A DNA stretch of 64,000 nucleotides from Monodelphis domestica (GCF_027887165.1 NC_077232.1:78211369-78275368), one strand, 5' to 3'; shown: positions 45,021 to 57,365, numbered from the stretch's first letter. Program-made: numbers and translations. Notes: a model not told the origin generated them from the letters alone.

Positions 45021-46204
45021 TCTCCTTTTTTTTTAACTGAATGTCAGGGGCCGGACCTCTAGTGGGAGAGAAGGGGAGGCGAATTGATGTGAACAACAAA
45101 GCAGAGCAAATGTTCCTAATAGTTCCCAAAGCAGCTTCTCCTCTGAACTCTTCCCCATCCAAGCCCTTCTCCCAGGGAACGCTGCGTCTCCCAGTAATTG
45201 TGAATCTCCTTCTCTGGGGCCAATGGGACTGCCACAGCTTTGCTCTGTTTGGTTTTCACCCCAAGCCCAGAGCAAGTGTCCATTTCTGTACAAAGGCCCC
45301 ACACACCCCAGCCTCTGTGTGCAAGAGAAAGGAGGTTTTGGAACTCAGGGGTCCATTTCAAAACAAAGTGAGGGAGCTGTCTCCGGCCCCTCCTCCCCAA
45401 GTAAACTCTGCTTTCTGAATTCAATCCATCCATTTTTCTCTGGCTCCCAGGACAGCCTCTCCCTTATACTCAGGAGGGAAGCCTGAGCCAACAGGGCTAA
45501 GAAGGAGGGATTCCAACCTCAGTAAGGGAGCAGATGACAAACACTCCCACTGGAGAAAAACAGGAGCAAAAGTCCTCCGTTTCCTCCCTTCAGATTTAGC
45601 TCAAAAAATCATTCTCCCCAACGCCATGACATTTAGAGTGAGACCTGATCAGGTCCAGTCTTCTCATTTTACAGACAGAGAGACTGAGGCCAAGAGAAGA
45701 GAATGATGTGTCTGAGACATTCTTCTGACTGATTCTTATCTATACCACACTCCCTTTGGCTTATAACTTGTTTTTGAATTTAAAAAATTTTAATGACTAC
45801 ATCATTTTGGCTCATAAGTTGTTGTCAAGTCTTGTTGATTCTGCCCACACAACATCTCTCAGCCATCCTTCTTCCCCTTTGGTTCCACCATTTTCATTAT
45901 CATCGCTGTAGACTCTTCTAATTAAGCCTCTGGGCCAGTCTCCCTGCCCCTCGGCCCCAACCTCTAAGTCCATCTCTCCCATGCTGCTGGAGTAATTTTC
46001 CTAACGAACTATTCTAATCACATCACTCCTCTGCTGAAAAGTGAATGCTAAAAGTAGAGATGCCAATCCTAGCATTCAAAGCCTACTACCATCTTGACTC
46101 TCCATAGCAAGGGTTTTTTTTTTTTTCCTCATTAGACAGATAAAGAAACTGGGGTCTAGAAAAAGTAAATGATCTGCCCAAGGTCAGACGGGTAGTAAAG
46201 AAAA
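45021..46204. other. intergenic, mostly unique
   Basis: 45640-45720 has the old repeat pattern CTCATTTTACAGACAGAGAG. 45890-46100 resembles L2 (CCCATGCTGCTGGAGTAATT, ATCACTCCTCTGCTGAAAAG). No gene seen. Confidence 0.45.
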
Positions 46205-46400
46205 AGAAACAGTGCCATAGAGTAGAAAATATGATTAGTTCTAGAGTCAGAGGGCCTGGGTTCCAATCCAGCCTTTGATGCTATATTTGTGTGACTTTCT
46301 TGGGTAGGTCACTTAACTCTCCCTACCCAGGCCCCAGTTTCCTCCTCTGTAAAATGAAGTACATAGGAGGTGCCTAATAAATGCTTGTTTCCTTCTTTCC
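46205..46400 (+). mobile_element. MIR-type CORE-SINE
   Basis: CAGTGCCATAGAGTAGAAAA, CTAGAGTCAGAGGGCCTGGG, GTAGGTCACTTAACTCT and GGTGCCTAATAAATGCTTG. Confidence 0.7.
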
Positions 46401-47039
46401 TTAATAACTATTTGCAGAATGAAAGCATCATCCAATCTAATTACCTAATTTTTCTAATGGAAGTAACAATAACAACCTTAAATATTGAGAAAGAGATTTT
46501 CAGTTTATAAAACTTTCAGCACCCTTTATCATGTGAACTCAAGACCTGTGATGGTAGTACTAAGATTTAAGAAAAAAAATGATGCCCACATTCACTGGGG
46601 AGTCAGGTATCCTCCTTATTCTAGGGTTCTTGGGCTTCACAGCCTGTCTTATATTCTTACCTAACTTTTCTCTTGTAGATTCAGTCTTATTTTTTCAATT
46701 GAAAACAGTACTCCAAATGTGGTTTGACCAGGCAAGGGGATAGCACAAACTCTCTTCTCCTGGATGCTGTTTCTCTTAATGTGACCTTAGGTTAAATTAG
46801 CCATTTGGACCCTTGTTCTGGTGACCATATTTAGTTTGCTGTAGCCTAAACTGCCAGGGTGGTGAGCTTGGTTTGGGTTTCTGGCAAAAAATCTTGAAAA
46901 TATCATTAAAGGAATGACTTGTAAGCTTTGAGAAAAGGAAGTAGTGATCACCAAAAACCAGCATGGGTTTATCCCAAACTGATTACAATAGACTAACCTC
47001 ATTTCCTTATTCATTCATTATCTATCTATCCATCCCCCC

Positions 47040-47442
<403 letters not shown>

Positions 47443-47460
47443 TTTTCAATTCCTTTTTTA

Positions 47461-47662
47461 AAAAACTCTTACCTTCCATTTTAGAATCAATACTGTGTAT
47501 TGGATCCAAGGCAGCAGAAGTATCCAAGGTAAGGAACAGGCAATGAGGATTAAGTGTCTTGCACAGCGTCACACAGCTAGGAAATGGTTGAAGCCAGATT
47601 TAAACCTATGATCTTCCATCTCTAGACTTGACTCTCTTTCCACTGAGCCACCTAGCTGCCCC
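47461..47662 (-). mobile_element. tRNA-derived marsupial SINE
   Basis: Complement order: CTTACCTTCCATTTTAGAAT to GAGCCACCTAGCTGCCCC. The repeat TTCAATTCCTTTTTA at about 47445-47460 and 47663-47677 is its target-site duplication. Confidence 0.9.
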
Positions 47663-47834
47663 TTCAATTCCTTTTTAGTTAGACTTCCCAGACTAGTATT
47701 ACATGAGTGGAATGCCATAGCCGCCATTTGTCTCCCAAGATATCCTTGTGGGCAAGATGGAAGGATGTGGCTATTCAATAGATTCTGGATTGGTTCAGTG
47801 ACTGGACCCTAGTTTTCCCAGACAACACTCCATG

Positions 47835-48226
47835 TCCCATGATTGTGCTTTTGCTCTGGCCATCTCACAAGTTTGGAATGCTGTCCCTCCTCACTTCTAC
47901 CTCTTAGAAACCCCAACTTCCTTCAAGACTTGGCTCAAGTGCCATCTTCTGCAGGAGGCCTTTCCCATATCCAATATTCCCTTCCCCCTGCTATCAGAGT
48001 TTTCCTCTTTAAGAGGTCACATTAGACCTAATCTTTAGGCACTTATTTCTTCCATTTTATCTCCTCTATGAGAACACAAGCTCTTTGAGGACAAGATGTT
48101 TTCTTTATGTGTTGTATGTCAGCTCTGAAGTCAGGACAGTTTCTGTCTCTTTGTATCCCCAGAATTTTGCACTGTGCGTGGCACATAGAAAATCTGCAAT
48201 AAATGCTTATTGACCAACTGACGTAA
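47835..48226 (+). mobile_element. L2 LINE 3' end
   Basis: Clear L2 sequence: TTGGAATGCTGTCCCTCC, CTTCAAGACTTGGCTCAAGT, GAGGACAAGATG, TTTGTATCCCCAGAATTTTG, GTGGCACATAGAAAATCTGC and AATAAATGCTTATTGACCAA. Confidence 0.85.
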
Positions 48227-49430
48227 AGTGGAGTTGATGCCGGAGCAGTGTCACCTTGGAGGGAGTCCCTGAGGCCCTTCCTCAGTCCTTGTGTGAGGTG
48301 CTATTTTCACAAGGACAGACATAGGCATATGATATGTGGTGTGCTTACTGACTGATGCAAAGCTGGGAGGGACAGCTAATGAGCTGGGCAAACTGAGGCA
48401 CAGTGCATGGGCACATGTACATACTCGTGCCTGTTTGTGTGCAAGAAATTTGCCAGTGGCCACCCACTCAGCAGACTAGCCAGAGGCAGAGCTGGGACTC
48501 ATTAGGGTTCCGAGCTCAGAGAGTTCCTGGAATGCCTCCATGTGCACAGGCAGACACATTGTTTGCGAGACCCCAGGAGTTTTTCATTATTCTTTCCTGT
48601 GAATTTGAAAAATTAGATTATAGCATGTTGCATCACAGGTTAGGGGCAAAGCAGACGAGGTCCCCTAGCCAGGGCTGGTCGGGGCACAGCTGTGTCTTCC
48701 CCTCGCATCTTGGATTCAGGCCCTACTCTTCTGGCTTCCTTCTCCTCCTCCCCAGACTTCTTCTACATTGTCTCCCTGATGATGAGAGTAGCCATCGAGG
48801 AGACACTGGACAGTCTGGACCCCGGGGCTCTGCTTATTCACCCTGGCCTGCCCACCTCAGAAAGGGCCTTCTTTGGGGAGCACAGGACTCAGTGGTGGGA
48901 GACACTGACCCTCTTTCCCTGTAGCATTGGGAGGGACCCCAGGGGTTAGCCTGAGCAGGTGGCCCTTCTGTTACAGCGTCCCTGGTAAAGTGCTCTGCCT
49001 CTGCCTGAACATTTCTGGGACAGGGAAACCCATTCCTTTCTGATATAACCCCATATTCCTGTGTTTGGACAGCTTTCATTGTGAGCAAGTTCTTTCTGAC
49101 ACATGAAACCTGACCCTCCGTCACTTCCCTCAGATTGGGAAGAAAAAATGGTAAATTATTATCCATAGGACAGTAGTTCAGAGCAGCAGTCTTCTCTTCT
49201 CTAGGATGCTTGGTGATCACATTCCATTTCACTTCTCTGAACCTCACTTTCTTCATCTGTAAAATGGGGATAATAAAATGTATTCTTCTTGCCTTCCAGG
49301 ACTTGTGTGAGGAAAGTGAGTTTTGTTTTTATTAATTATTATTATTAATCTATTACTTTATTCCTATCTCTTTGATCTAACCACTGAATGACAAAATTAC
49401 AGATTATCAGAGCTCAAAGATGCGGTAATC
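48227..49430. other. intergenic, unique; no gene supported
   Basis: Open frames occur here on both strands without codon or domain support. The CATCTGTAAAATGGGGATAA word at 49255 is a MIR trace. Confidence 0.45.
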
Positions 49431-49446
49431 AAAAGTTCACCTTTCT

Positions 49447-49643
49447 GGGACAGCTGGGTAGCTCAGTGGATTGAGAGCCAGGCCTAGAAATGGGAGGTCT
49501 TGGGTTCAAATCTGACCTCAAACACTTCCCAGCTGTGTGACCCTGGGCAAGTCACTTGACCCCCATTGTCTAACCCTTACCACTCTTCTGCCTTGGACCC
49601 AATACACAGTATTGACTCCAAGACGGAAGGTAAGGGTTTAAAA
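49447..49643 (+). mobile_element. tRNA-derived marsupial SINE, well preserved
   Basis: Head GGGACAGCTGGGTAGCTCAG, B box GGTTCAAATCT, 3' end AGACGGAAGGTAAGGGTTT. The target-site duplication AAAAGTTCACCTTTCT flanks it (49431-49446 and again from about 49648). Confidence 0.92.
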
Positions 49644-49986
49644 AAGAAAAAGTTCACCTTTCTGTGAGACTTTAAATAATAAAATAGTTTTAGAAAAATA
49701 ATTTATTTATATGGTGTTCAAAGCTTTGTCAAGTGCTTTTTAGATGTTAATTCATTTGATTTTCATAACAACCTTGCTAGGGAGGGGATCAAAATTTTAA
49801 GTGTCTTGCCCGGAGTCACAAAGCTAATAAGTGTCTGAGGATGGTTTTGAATTCTGATTTATCCTCACTGCAGGTCTGGCACTCATGCCACAATAGCTGC
49901 CTTTACTCTTTGAGTCAGGAAGTAAAAATATTATCACCCCCATCTAGTAGACATGAAAATGGAGACTCAGAAAGCTGAACCATCTT

Positions 49987-50275
49987 TTTTTTTATTTTAA
50001 ATTTATTTATTTATTTATTTATTTAATTTAGGATATTTTTCCATGGTTACATGATTCCTGTTCTTTCCCTCCCCTCCTCCTACACCCCCTCTTGTAGCTC
50101 ACTGGGTTTTACACATGTCATTGATCAAGACCTATTTCCTTATTATTAATATTAGCACTAGGGTGATCTTTTAGAGTCTACATCTCTAATCATATCCCCA
50201 TCGACCCATGTGATCAAGCAGTTGTTTTTCTTCTGTGTTTCTACTCCCACAGTTCTTCCTCTGGATGTGGATAAC
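49987..50275 (-). mobile_element. 5'-truncated L1 3' end
   Basis: Poly-T and TTTA units, then CCATGGTTACATGATTCCTG to CTCTGGATGTGGATAAC. Flanked by CTGAACCATCTT at about 49975-49986 and 50284-50295. Confidence 0.88.
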
Positions 50276-50629
50276 GAGAAACCTGAACCATCTTGAAGAT
50301 CACATAACTGATCAGTGACAGAGTTAGGATTAGAATTCCATTGTTTCACTCAAGTCATTTCACTCCATCTAAGCCAATCCTAAAGCTGAAGTTCAAATCC
50401 TTTGGTCACATAATGAAGACAGGACTCTTTGGAAAAGAGCCTGATGTTGGGAAAGACTGAAGCGGAAGAAGAAGGGGACGATAGAGGACAAGCTAGAGAG
50501 ACGGCGTCATGGAAACATCAAACTTGAGCTTGGACAGCCTTTGGGAGAAAGTGTAGGAAAGAAGGTCCATGTGGTCACAAAGAGTAAGACAAGAGAGAAC
50601 ATCAACAAAACCAACATTAATTCCTCAAC

Positions 50630-50775
50630 ACCTCCTTGGACCAAGAAGATGGTGCCTCGAGGACTAGAATTCAGTGTGTTAGAGCCAAGAAGTTCCTTAG
50701 AGTCCAGAACGTTAGAGCTAGAAGAGACCCTAGGGATCATCCTAGTCCAATGCTCTCATCTCAGAGATAAGGAAG
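50630..50775. repeat. degenerate SINE-tail-like repeat
   Basis: AGAATTCAGTGTGTTAGAGC and AGAACGTTAGAGCTAGAAGA are two units of the same motif that, in complement, makes up the 44 kb minisatellite. An old CATCCTAGTCCAATGCTCTC segment follows. Confidence 0.5.
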
Positions 50776-50820
50776 CTGAGACTTACAGCTTGGCAGTAGG
50801 GTCTTAATAAGTGCTTGTGG

Positions 50821-51007
50821 ATGGGGAGCTGGGTGGCTCAGTGGATAGAGAGCCAAGCCTGGAGTCAGAACCTCTTGAGTTAAAATCTGACTTTCAGATG
50901 CTTTCTAACTGTGTGACCTTGGGAAAGTCAATTAACCCAGCTTGCCTAGTCATTGCCTTCTGTTTTAGAGTTGTTACTAGGACAGAAAGTAAGAATTTTT
51001 AAAAAAA
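50821..51007 (+). mobile_element. tRNA-derived marsupial SINE
   Basis: GGGGAGCTGGGTGGCTCAGT, GTGTGACCTTGGGAAAGTCA, and 3' end ACAGAAAGTAAGAATTT with A-tail. Confidence 0.82.
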
Positions 51008-51030
51008 TGCTTATTGATTAGTCAACATTT

Positions 51031-51343
51031 CTTTTTTTTATACCTAATCTTTTATTTTTTTTATCTTATTTGGTCAATTTCACAAGGTATCTCAGTGCCT
51101 TTGCAGGCCAGAAGCAGGCCAGAAGTGGGCCAGAAGAGCCTGCACTCTGAGGGGGGAGGGGCCGCAGCTTCCCAGAGCTCAGAGGGCTCCTGATAGGATT
51201 AACTTCAGCTGGGTTGGGCTGAGTATGCCCTGAAGCAGGGACCTTCTGTGAGACTCAGATGGTAGGATCCAGCCAGGCTATTTGGTCAATTTCAAACATT
51301 ATTCCTTGGTTACAAAAATCATATTCTATTCCTCCCTCCCCTC
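51031..51343 (-). mobile_element. short L1 3' end carrying an inserted L1 5' UTR piece
   Basis: Flanked by a perfect 16-base duplication TGATTAGTCAACATTT (51015-51030 and 51344-51359). The L1 tail itself is interrupted at 51083-51278 by 196 bases that match L1 5' UTR monomer sequence (GATAGGATTAACTTCAGCTG, GGTTGGGCTGAGTATGCCCT). The interruption is flanked by its own 16-base repeat TATTTGGTCAATTTCA. Confidence 0.88.
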
Positions 51344-51424
51344 TGATTAGTCAACATTTTTAACCCAGATTCACATAGGACAGAGCTCGAAGCAGAATCC
51401 ACTTTACCCATTCCTCAGTCTGCA

Positions 51425-51690
51425 GTTTTTATAGGTAACAAGGCAGTTCAGTAGATAAAGCATGAAGTCTGAAGTCAGGAAGATCCGAGTTCAAATCCAG
51501 ATCAGATACTTCCTAGATATGTGACTCTGAGCAAGTTGATTAACTACTCCTCAATTTCCTCAACTGTACATTGAGGATAATTACAGTACCTACCTTTTAG
51601 GATTATTATAGAATTAAATGATATATGTGTAAAGCACTTAGTACTATTTCTGGCATATAGTAGGCATTATTTAAATCTTTATTCCTTTCC
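51425..51690 (+). mobile_element. MIR-type CORE-SINE
   Basis: AAGGCAGTTCAGTAGATAAA, GAAGATCCGAGTTCAAATCC, CTCAACTGTACATTGAGGAT, TAAAGCACTTAGTACTATTT and GGCATATAGTAGGCATT. Confidence 0.75.
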
Positions 51691-51729
51691 TCTTCTTGAC
51701 TTTTTTTTGAGGGGTGGGGATAAATATTC

Positions 51730-52290
51730 ACCATTTCACTTAGATTTTTTATTCTTTATTTTCATTTTATTTCACTTAGTTTTACTGGCATATAATTGTA
51801 CAAAATAATTCCTAAAATTGCTTTAATTTCATCTTCATTGACTTTGCATTCATTCATTTTTATTTTGGATGCTAGTAATTTGATTTTCTTTTTTCTTTTG
51901 AGAATTTTATTTTAATTTTATTACTTGGTTACATTAACATTCCCAGATATCTCCCTCTATCTTCTTTCTTTTTTTTAAAGTCCAATTAAACAATGGTCTT
52001 ATCTATTTTATTGATTTTTCATGAAATCAGTTTCTACTTTTATTTATTAGCTCAATGGCTTTTTAACTTTTGCTTTTACTAATATCTCCTTTGATTTTCA
52101 GGATTTCTACTTAGAGATTTTGAATATGTTCTTTTTCTATTTTTTATTTGCCTGACCAATTCATTGATGTATTCTTTCTCTCTTTTATTGAAGTAAGCAT
52201 TTAGAGATAGAAATTTTCCTTCAAATCCTGCTTTGTCTGTATCCCACTCTCCTTTGTCTTTGTTTCTACAGTGATGCTCCTCTCTTTCTT
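51730..52290 (-). mobile_element. old L1 ORF2 fragment
   Basis: The + strand parallels the complement of ORF2 between endonuclease and RT in the 32.4-32.7 kb L1: CTTATCTATTTTATTGATTT, CTCCTTTGATTTTCAGGATT, CTTTGTCTGTATCCCA. It is worn, with no frame left. Confidence 0.65.
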
Positions 52291-52301
52291 ACATTGTATT
52301 G

Positions 52302-52503
52302 TTGTTTTTTTAACCCTTACCTTCTGTCTTGGAATCAATACTCTGTATTGGTTCCAAGGCAGAAGAGTGATAAGGGCTAGGCTATAGGGGTCAAGTGACT
52401 TGCCCAGGGTCACACAATTAGGAAGTATCTGAGTCCAGATTTGAACCTAAGATCTCCCATCTCTATGCCTGGCTCTCAATCCACTAAGCTTCCCAGCTGC
52501 CCA
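52302..52503 (-). mobile_element. tRNA-derived marsupial SINE
   Basis: Complement order CCTTACCTTCTGTCTTGGAA, TGACTTGCCCAGGGTCACAC, TTTGAACCTAAGATCTCCCA and CCACTAAGCTTCCCAGCTGC. Confidence 0.87.
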
Positions 52504-53129
52504 CATAACGTCTTTTCAATGTGCATTGGCCAACAAGTTTTTAAAAAGTTTAATTAATGTGCTTATTATTAGTAGTGCCATTATTATTCAGTACTGTTCA
52601 GTTACAGTTATTTTTAACTTTACATTAGTTTTACAGATTAGTTACTTCATGAGAAGTCTTTTTTAACTAAGTAAAACAATTAAGTAAACTAATAATAAAG
52701 TGACTTCATCCATTAGGTATTTCCTAAGCACTTCCTGCTGAAGTAGGATGTTTCCTCCTGATTATGTTTGATAGCTACTTCTTGGTATTGGCCAGACTTC
52801 TAGATATCTGTTCACACTGGCTGATGAGGTTTGGAGGATGAAGGTACAATAACGATGCTTCTTGACCCTATTGCCCAAGCTATTTGACTTTTCCCATAGG
52901 TTTATTCAGGCCCAGAATCCCAGTACCTAGGATACAAAATGAATTAAAAAAAACAACACAGTGCCTGCCTTCAGGGAGCTTACCATCTGTTGAAGGAAGA
53001 CAATACAGAAAACAAAGCTGACAGGTAAGGAATATGATAGGGGGAATATCTGGTATAAGACTTTGTTGGAGATTTATAGAGAAGTCTAGCTGGTGGGAAA
53101 CAAAAGAAAATCTCAACTAGCATTTCTTT

Positions 53130-53748
53130 CTTTCTTTTTAAAAAAAATATAATTTATTTCTAAGTGTTTCAGTTCTCTCCCCTATCCACATCATAGAAGG
53201 CATCATCTGGGAGACTGATCTATATAAATAAGTTATGTCTTTGGTGTTTGTATTTTTCAGTTCATTCTCTGGAGATAACATTCCCGAGTTATTCTTTACA
53301 TTTTAAATCTGTAGCTGTGTATAATATTCTCTTGGTTCCACGCATTTTGCTGTTCATTACCCCATAGAATTCTTCCTAAGTTTTAAAAAAAATTAACCTG
53401 CTCATCTTTTTTTATGGCACACTAGTATTCCATCACAATCATATACCACAATTTGTTCAGCCATTCCCCAGGTGATGGGTATCCCCTCAGTTTCCAGTTT
53501 TTTGCCACCACAGAGAGTTGCTATAAATATTTTGGAACATACAGGTTCTTTTCCTTTTCCCTAATCTCCTTGGGAAACAGACACAGCAAAGCTATTGCTG
53601 GGCCTAAAGGTATATACAGTTTTATAACTCTTTGGGTATAATTCCAAATTGCTCTCCACAATGGCTGGATCAGGTCCACCAGCAGTGTATTAGTGTCTCC
53701 ATTTTTTCACATGCTCTTCAGCTTTTGTCATTTTAGCCCGTCTGATGG
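53130..53748 (-). mobile_element. old L1 3' end
   Basis: Complement of an older L1 tail and ORF2 C terminus: TTGGTTCCACGCATTTTGCT, AATTTGTTCAGCCATTCCCC, TCCAAATTGCTCTCCACAAT. It differs from the younger copies in subfamily. Confidence 0.8.
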
Positions 53749-54540
53749 ATCTGTCCCTCCTCTCTTCCCACCATCCTAGGAGAACTTTGAGGCCAGGCCC
53801 CTTCATCTACCCTTCCTGTCTCCCCCAGACTGAGAGCTCCCCCAGTCTGTTCCTCTTTTGTTTCCCCCAAACTAGGAGCTTCTTGGGAGCAGGCCGCCAA
53901 TTTGTTCTTCTTCCTCCCTCCTCCTCTAGATATAGTCCATCACAGAGCTGGTCACACATAAAGGCTTAATAGAGACATTAGGTTAAAATGCTGAAAGTGA
54001 CTTTAGATACTCTCTCATCCAACCTTTTCCTTTGAGAGCAGAGGAAAGAAGGGGAGGAACAAAGATAGGATGAGACTTGCTGAGACTCAAACCAAGACCT
54101 CAAACAGATTTTATTGACTAGAAAAAACAATTTCCCCAGAATCCCCAAAAGGACTCGGCAATCATCTGGTCCAGCCTGCCCTTGAGTTTGAATTTCAGGC
54201 CAGCTTCCAGTGAGTCTCTTCTAGACCTCCTCCAGACTTGGCTCTGTGTCATCAGCTCAGGGAGAGGCCAGAGGGCTCCGGGTGTCCTCAGGGCTTTGCA
54301 CCTAGTAGGTGCTTAGTAGATGATGACTGAATTTGAACTTTAGACATAGAAGGGTTCTCAACCTTGGACCCCTGGCAGTCTGGAGAGGCCTTCTCCTAGG
54401 AATTCTGTTTTTAAAGGCGTAAAAGAACATCCAGAGGTTAATAAAAATAAAGATGGTCTTTCTTCCCCAGACAAGTTTCCAGCCTCTCGGAGATCTCTGT
54501 CCCCGACCAGGAATCCCGGGTTAAGAACTGCTGCTTTATA
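53749..54540. other. intergenic, unique; MIR/L2 traces only
   Basis: GCACCTAGTAGGTGCTTAGTAG at 54297 is an L2/MIR ending. Nothing coding is seen. Confidence 0.4.
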
Positions 54541-55300
54541 GTTTCTTCGGGGAAGGGGGGGTTCCCAGCTTCCAGCAGTCAGCTCCCCAGCCCGCACCCC
54601 CTGGGCCTTGGCTCTTGGCCCCAGGATGCCAGGCTCCCTGACCCCCTGGCTGGCTGGGGGCTTGCCGGCTCCATTCGTCAGCCTCCTGCTAATCACCACC
54701 ATCTGTCCCTGGTTCAGTATGACTGAACTGGGCTCGGGAACCTCCAGGCCCCTTATTCCCAGGAGCTCGGAGCTCACAGGAACAGCCGGGCCTGGTTCTG
54801 TTTATAAACCCTCCCAGGCTGGACTTTGGGCCATACTCCTCCCCCCAGCGCCACGGGCACGGGCCTGCCGGGATGCTGGCCAGGCGATTGTGATTCGTCC
54901 CCACCGTGGGACTCGACGGCCGATTGTTCCATCCCAGAGAGCTGGAGCAGGAACAGGAACAATGAGGCCTTTGAGTGGGGAAGCAAACCGGCCTCCACCC
55001 CAGAGCCAGCCTGGCCCGGCCCAGTCTGGCCAGGCCCAGCTTGCTGGGGGGTGGGTCCAGGGCAGAGCAAAGGGACTGGATGGAGCTCAACTTCTGGGTG
55101 CCAGGCCAGGGGGAGGCAGGGAGCCCTCTGGGAAAGGAGTGGGTGGGCTAGACTGGACCATGGACTTCTGGCCAGCAATGTTAATGTACCTTTTGGGGGA
55201 GGTGGGGGGAGAGAAGGGATAGTGAGGACAGGGACAGAGTCTGTTTCCAACCCTCGGAGGGTGCCAGGTTAGCATGACCTAGGCACACGGCCAGGAGCCG
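54541..55300. promoter_or_regulatory. GC-rich unique block, candidate regulatory region
   Basis: This is the most GC-rich repeat-free segment in the window, with scattered CpGs but not a strong CpG island. It contains an inverted pair ATTGTTCC (54923-54930) and GGAACAAT (54956-54963), a SOX-type core in both orientations, next to CTCGACGGCCG. Frames of over 130 codons on both strands are expected in GC-rich DNA, and I give them no weight. A regulatory role is inference only. Confidence 0.3.
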
Positions 55301-55599
55301 TTGGTCCTTGCTCCAGGAATGCCCTTACCCGCCTCCCATCTTCCTACAAGGCCTAGACTCTCCCTCCTGAAAGTGATGCTCCTCTGGGAGCCTGGGTTCC
55401 TTTTGGACGAGTTCCTTTTGGACAGAAGTCAGAGAAATAACCTGAAAAAAGAAAAAAAGGAAGGTCTAGAACTAGAACTGCTTGGAACTCAGTTTCCCAA
55501 TCTAATTTTAATTCCTAATCTAATCCTAAAACCAAATCCTAATCTAATTCCAAGTCAAATGGGGATGATGGAGCTTTCAGAACTGGACAGGACCATCTC

Positions 55600-55990
55600 C
55601 CTCCTCTTCCCCGGCTATGTGTATCTTCCTGGTTCTACCTCTACATCTCTTGCAGTTCCCCCCTTCTCATTGCTTACGCCACCACCTCACCCTCTCTGGT
55701 CTAAAGTACTGCAATAAGGCTCCTAAGGGGTCTCTGCACCTCAAGTCTCCCTCATTTCCAGGACGTCCGCCACACCGTTCTGACAGCACAGACCTGACCA
55801 TCTCAGAGCCCTTAGGAGAAGCTCCAGGGACTCCCTGTGTCTTCCAGGATCCAATTCGAACCCTCTGCTTGCTGCTGAAAGTCCCTGCCCACCAATTCCA
55901 AAATCTGCCTTTCCAGCCTAATTATACCCTTCTTCCTGCGGCAAAGTGGTCACACGCATTCCCGTGGGCACTGTTTGGAGTTCGAATGGT
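55600..55990 (+). mobile_element. L2 LINE fragment
   Basis: Order typical of L2: CACCACCTCACCCTCTCTGG, AAGTACTGCAATAAGGCTCC, CTCAAGTCTCCCTCATTTCC, AACCCTCTGCTTG, CAATTCCAAAATCTGCCTTT and CCAGCCTAATTATACCC. Confidence 0.6.
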
Positions 55991-57204
55991 GGACAATGGA
56001 GTCATGGGTTCCTGGAGTGTGAACTGAAGTAATGCCTCTACTTCAGGGGATTCCTTATTTGTGCAAACAAATGGAAAAGAGCAGAAATCATAAATGCAAC
56101 CTTTTCAGATCATAATGCAATAAAATAATCATGAGTAAGGGTCCATGGAGAGGCCAATCAAAACTCCCTGGGACCTAGCTGGACCTCAGAGACGATTCAT
56201 GGAGTCCTCCTCCATCCACCCCAATCCCAAAGCTTTCAGGCTGGATTGGACGCTTTTACCATCCGCTGGAGCTCCCCTCACTCTCACTAGCTGAGCTCTG
56301 GAGACCCCAGCGTGCCCGGAGGATGGAGACTCCAGAGTTTGGCTTCAGATGCTGAGAACAGTTAGGTTGGAAAGAAAGCCTTTGGGTTGTGGGGGGTGAG
56401 TTTTGCTCTTTCATAAGAAGACACACCGCCGCTGTGTGCGCCTGACCCTGGGTCATGGGCTCTCTGGGGCCTGGCCAGCTCTGGGAATCAACAAGAGCCC
56501 TGGGCGCTTGGACATTTGTTTGGCCGGAGGTTCTGCTGGCTGATGCCCTCTGAGGGGGTTTAGATTTTGCCAGGGAATGGCGTGTTTCGTTTTTATTTTG
56601 TTTCTCCCTTTTTTTTTTGCTCATTCAAAGAAACTGTGCCTGATTTTGACAAAAGGGACTAACTCGGGGCCAACTGGAAAGAGAAACCAAGGGAAATGGG
56701 GCTGTTCTGCCTGTCCATCACCTTCTTTCTGCCCCTCCGCACTTCTTATTTGTCTCCTTTTGTCTTTCTTGTACTCTTTTCTATTTTGGCCTTATTTCTG
56801 GGGTCAAGGCCTAGGTGAGGCCCAGAAATGGGGATCATTCTAGAACTGGTGAATCCCAAGGTTCAGGCCAGGCCCAAGGTCTGGGCTCAGTCTGGAGTCA
56901 AGGCCGTCCATCACTGAGGTCATGACCAAAGTTAGGACTCGGTCTGCGCCAGGGTTGTGGCTCAGTCTAGGACAAAAGTCATCCTTTAGGCCAGTCTGGA
57001 GTCCATGTCATCCATTGCCCAGGCCATGACCAATGTGAGGCATCGATCTGGAGCCAGGGACACATTCAAGTTTAAGAGGAAGAGCAGGGCACATTTAAGA
57101 TCCACAATATGGCTTCAGCCTGTGGTAAGAGTTAGAGCTCAGTTTAGAGTTTAATCAAGGCTAAGTCCAGAATCAGGATCAGGGTTTCATTGATAATCAA
57201 AGAC
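55991..57204. other. intergenic; degenerate ~105-bp repeat at 56885-57060
   Basis: Two related segments each read CAGTCTGGAGTC, CATCCAT...AGGTCATGACCAA. Otherwise unique, with no gene seen. Confidence 0.4.
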
Positions 57205-57365
57205 ATGAATTAATCATCATGGTGTGATTGGAGTCAGAAAGAACTGATTTCAAATCCTGCTTCAGATGCTCTATCTGTGGCCCTAGGACAAATTCCATAA
57301 CTTCTCTCAGCCCCAATTTTGTCATCTGTAAAATGGGGATAATACCACTTGTCTAAAGAGATAAT
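57205..57365 (+). mobile_element. MIR-type CORE-SINE fragment
   Basis: GTGATTGGAGTCAGAAAGAA, CAAATCCTGCTTCAGATGCT and CATCTGTAAAATGGGGATAA. Confidence 0.75.

Noticed and set aside
44796-45162. Cys/Val-rich minus-strand frames
   Set aside because: Produced by the (AC)n / (CAGA)n repeat.
48403-48924. 173-codon + strand frame
   Set aside because: No homology recognised, no signal or domain, and an equally long frame lies on the other strand nearby.
54608-55272. Overlapping frames of 130-204 codons on both strands
   Set aside because: GC-rich DNA has few stops; there is no domain, splice context or codon bias, and frames overlap on both strands.
54541-55300. FGFR3 promoter or first exon
   Set aside because: CpG density is too low for that CpG-island promoter and no coding exon follows within 9 kb; kept only as a candidate regulatory block.
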